This document shows positions 14,504 through 16,446 of a stretch of DNA of 16,446 bases, one piece after another. Both the position numbers and the translations under genes were made by a program. The notes below the pieces were generated by a model. The model saw only the letters and a program-made list of their open reading frames with translations. It was not told the DNA's origin and made no database searches. Origin of the DNA: SVFI01 sp045588655 (GTDB lineage Bacteria; Bacillota; Clostridia; Lachnospirales; Lachnospiraceae); assembly GCA_045588655.1 (NCBI GenBank), contig JAZNEP010000045.1, forward strand, positions 1 to 16,446. Reading direction: 5' to 3'. Positions within the stretch are counted from its first letter, which is position 1. Each line of letters starts with the position of its first letter.

Positions 14504-16446
14504 TTATTCGTTTATAAAATCCTTTTCTCTAAGTACGATCATATCTTCTTTATCATATCGCTTTGCAAATATAACATCCATAAAATGTGAGAAATTTTTC
14601 TTTTCTGAATTCTCGATTGCCTGATGAATCATTTTCTTTACTTCATCTACCGTAACCGCATGTTCACTTGTTTGTTTCTCTTCTATACGGTTATATAACG
14701 CCAAAACCCCCATATCATCAATAGAATATTCCAGTTCATGCGCATATTCTTTTCCAAACTTTACAAGCCTGTCATTGTCCAATGCCGCAATTTCTATACA
14801 TAAATTGAAATAGTCATAAATTCTTGCATATGTCTTACTTAGTTTCTCAATTCCGGCTTTTGTATCAACCAAAATATAAAGAATACCACCATGATTCATT
14901 TCCTGTTCTGCTTTAAACAGTTTGTTACACAAATCCGCTGACATATTACCGGCGTTTTCAATAATCAGCACTCCGTTTGCTAATTCATTGACAATTGAAA
15001 AAATGTCTCTTCCTGTAAACTCCTCACATGAATAAGTCTTCGTTTTTCCGGAAAAACCGCGATTTGCTTTTGATAAATACAAGACTAAATTTTTTACAAT
15101 ATCATCTACACCGGTTGCTTTTTCTCCTATTACAATCACATTTTCTTTGTTTGGAATAAACGACATTCGATCCAGAACATTCGCAATATTCTCCTGTATT
15201 TCTCTATTTGGTGCAATTGCACCGAACAAATCTTTTTCTTCTTTTGTCAGACCACGAGGCCCTATCTCCACCGGTTTACTTGGTGCTGACATTTCATTTT
15301 CAAGTACAGACGCTTGTATCTTTTCCGTCTCATAGTGCTGCCTACCAAGCGCGCCCATTAATTTTTCTTCCAAGCCATTAATTTCTTCTGTATTAAAGCT
15401 GCTTGGCCTATCTTCAATTTCTACATTCTCTACAACCGAGTCTGATGATACAACAGGCTTCTCTTGTATATCTATAAAAGAAGCGGATTCTATTACTGCT
15501 TTTGCCAATGTAACCGGTGTCTCTTCTACCGGTTCCGTTTTCATTGTTACTTCAGCTACTGTAAATGATTCCTCTTGTTTCACCGGCTCTTCTGCTACGA
15601 AAGACTCTTCCTGTTTCGCTGGCTCTTCTGCTACAAAAAACTCTTCCTGTTTCGCCGGCTCTTCTGCTACGAAAGATTCTTCTTGTTTTACCGGTTCCTC
15701 TTCTACGAATAGATTTTCTTCCACTGCCGGCTTTTCTTCTTCTTTAAGAGCAGTCTCTACTTCTGTAGCCAAATCATCTGTATCGGAAAATACATCTATC
15801 ATTGGGCTTAACATGTTAAGATCTGACTGCATGTTTGTACGTGCAAGCGAATCAAAATCAGAAAATAAAGGACCTGTCTGTTCCATCACTCTCTGTTTCA
15901 TTTCCTGCAAATGCTTTTCTTCATTTGCTTTTTTGGTTTCTTCCCATTCTGCCATAATATCAGAAAAACTCAATTGTCCTGTTATCTGTTTTTCTACCTG
16001 CTGGTTTTCTTCCGGCTCTTTTATTTGAGTTTCCTCTATAGCTACTTCTGTCGGTTCCTCCGCTTTTTCCTCTATTTTCTCAGGCTCTTCCACAACCGGA
16101 TTTCCCGGTTTTATTTCTTTCATAACTTCTGCTGTAACCTGAGCTACCTCTGCAGCTGCTTGTTTTGCCGCTTCTTTTGCGGCCTGTTTTGCTGCTTCTT
16201 TTGCTGCTTCCATCGCAGCATTTTGTACCGCCAAAATAAATTCTTCCGGTAATGGCTGATTCTGTCCAAAAACGATTGGCTGAACTTCTTTGACCGGATC
16301 TGTAGATTCCTCTACTACTTTTGGCTGTTCCGGCTCTTTTTCCTCTTTGATCGGAGCTACCAAAGCTTCGATTTCTTCTTGAGTTTCTTCAATTTCCTCT
16401 ATTTCTTCTACTTCTTTGAGCTCTTCCGCTTTTTCTTCCGGTTGTT
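14504..16446 (-). CDS. Acidic low-complexity protein with degenerate AAA+-like C-terminal domain (5'-partial)
   Basis: The frame is open to the window edge: upstream of the TTG at 16361-16363 it continues with 27 more acidic codons (e.g. EELKEVEEIEEIEE). The gene therefore starts outside and 646 residues are visible. Counting from that TTG, 48-84 is an Ala-rich heptad-like helix (EAAKQAAKEAAKQAA), 127-175 includes GQLSFSDIMAEWEE, and 218-266 holds four 12-residue repeats such as FVAEEPAKQEES. From about 372 to the end is an ATPase-like domain: LFGAIAPNREIQENI, then VIVIGEKATGVDDIVKNL where a Walker A should be (no GKT/S), and NGVLIIENAGNM where a Walker B should be (EN in place of DE). This suggests a CbxX/SpoVK-like AAA+ fold that has lost nucleotide hydrolysis. 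The following glgB begins 24 bp on. Function unknown; a scaffold role is only a guess. Confidence 0.75.
   Translation of the reverse strand, partial: QPEEKAEELKEVEEIEEIEETQEEIEALVAPIKEEKEPEQPKVVEESTDPVKEVQPIVFGQNQPLPEEFILAVQNAAMEAAKEAAKQAAKEAAKQAAAEVAQVTAEVMKEIKPGNPVVEEPEKIEEKAEEPTEVAIEETQIKEPEENQQVEKQITGQLSFSDIMAEWEETKKANEEKHLQEMKQRVMEQTGPLFSDFDSLARTNMQSDLNMLSPMIDVFSDTDDLATEVETALKEEEKPAVEENLFVEEEPVKQEESFVAEEPAKQEEFFVAEEPAKQEESFVAEEPVKQEESFTVAEVTMKTEPVEETPVTLAKAVIESASFIDIQEKPVVSSDSVVENVEIEDRPSSFNTEEINGLEEKLMGALGRQHYETEKIQASVLENEMSAPSKPVEIGPRGLTKEEKDLFGAIAPNREIQENIANVLDRMSFIPNKENVIVIGEKATGVDDIVKNLVLYLSKANRGFSGKTKTYSCEEFTGRDIFSIVNELANGVLIIENAGNMSADLCNKLFKAEQEMNHGGILYILVDTKAGIEKLSKTYARIYDYFNLCIEIAALDNDRLVKFGKEYAHELEYSIDDMGVLALYNRIEEKQTSEHAVTVDEVKKMIHQAIENSEKKNFSHFMDVIFAKRYDKEDMIVLREKDFINE
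15567..15710. repeat. Four tandem 36-bp coding repeats
   Basis: Units at 15567-15602, 15603-15638, 15639-15674 and 15675-15710 are imperfect copies of each other. Each encodes one 12-residue block of the type FVAEEPAKQEES in the acidic protein. Units 2 and 3 are nearly identical in DNA, including third positions, which suggests recent unit duplication. There are no spacers between units. Confidence 0.92.

Noticed and set aside
15567..15710. Possible CRISPR-like array because of 36-bp repeats
   Set aside because: Units are directly adjacent without spacers, are in frame inside a coding sequence and diverge at codon third positions, so they are protein repeats.
15911..16252. 113-codon plus-strand frame rich in Phe and Cys
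   Set aside because: It is the complement of the Glu/Lys/Ala-rich coding stretch of the acidic protein, and its composition follows from that.
16361..16363. TTG as the start of the acidic AAA+-like protein
   Set aside because: The frame stays open with the same acidic composition to the window edge and there is no ribosome site before the TTG, so the gene is 5'-partial.

Overview
All recognisable genes in this window lie on the minus strand, so transcription runs from high to low coordinates. The AT-rich, low-GC DNA, strong GGAGG-type ribosome sites, YesM/YesN-type regulators, a flagellin, GH43/GH51 enzymes and a clostridial-type GlgB point to a motile, gut-type Lachnospiraceae (Roseburia/Agathobacter-like). 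Genus is an inference from gene content, not a sequence match.

Region A (16446-12551) holds the 3' part of a long acidic, low-complexity protein ending in a degenerate AAA+-like domain, followed 24 bp later by glycogen branching enzyme glgB. A near-perfect 14-bp hairpin (12480-12510) closes this unit.

Region B (12419-6926) is a compact four-gene flagellar-filament unit. It comprises a 1052-residue repetitive protein with a FliK-like C-terminal segment (best guess: the family Pfam calls DUF6240), a flagellin, a divergent FliS-like chaperone starting at TTG, and a small single-pass membrane protein. The gaps are 21, 16 and 9 bp. A 12-bp-arm hairpin with T-tracts on both sides (6901-6927) ends the unit. 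The large protein and the membrane protein have no assigned function and are the best candidates for something undescribed.

Region C (6680-309) is an arabinose-oligosaccharide utilisation operon: a YesM-type sensor kinase, a YesN-type AraC response regulator, a GH51 alpha-L-arabinofuranosidase and a GH43 glycosidase. Both enzymes lack signal peptides, so imported oligosaccharides would be cleaved in the cytoplasm. A plausible sigma-A promoter precedes the kinase.

Region D (128-1) is the start of a lipoprotein with its own leader (TATAAT box plus an inverted repeat). It is probably the solute-binding protein of the sugar ABC transporter that feeds region C and is controlled by its two-component system.

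Two gene starts are corrected here. The flagellin begins at the ATG at 9239, not the upstream GTG. The AAA+-like gene is open to the window edge and is 5'-partial. No RNA genes, CRISPR arrays, insertion sequences or phage genes were seen.
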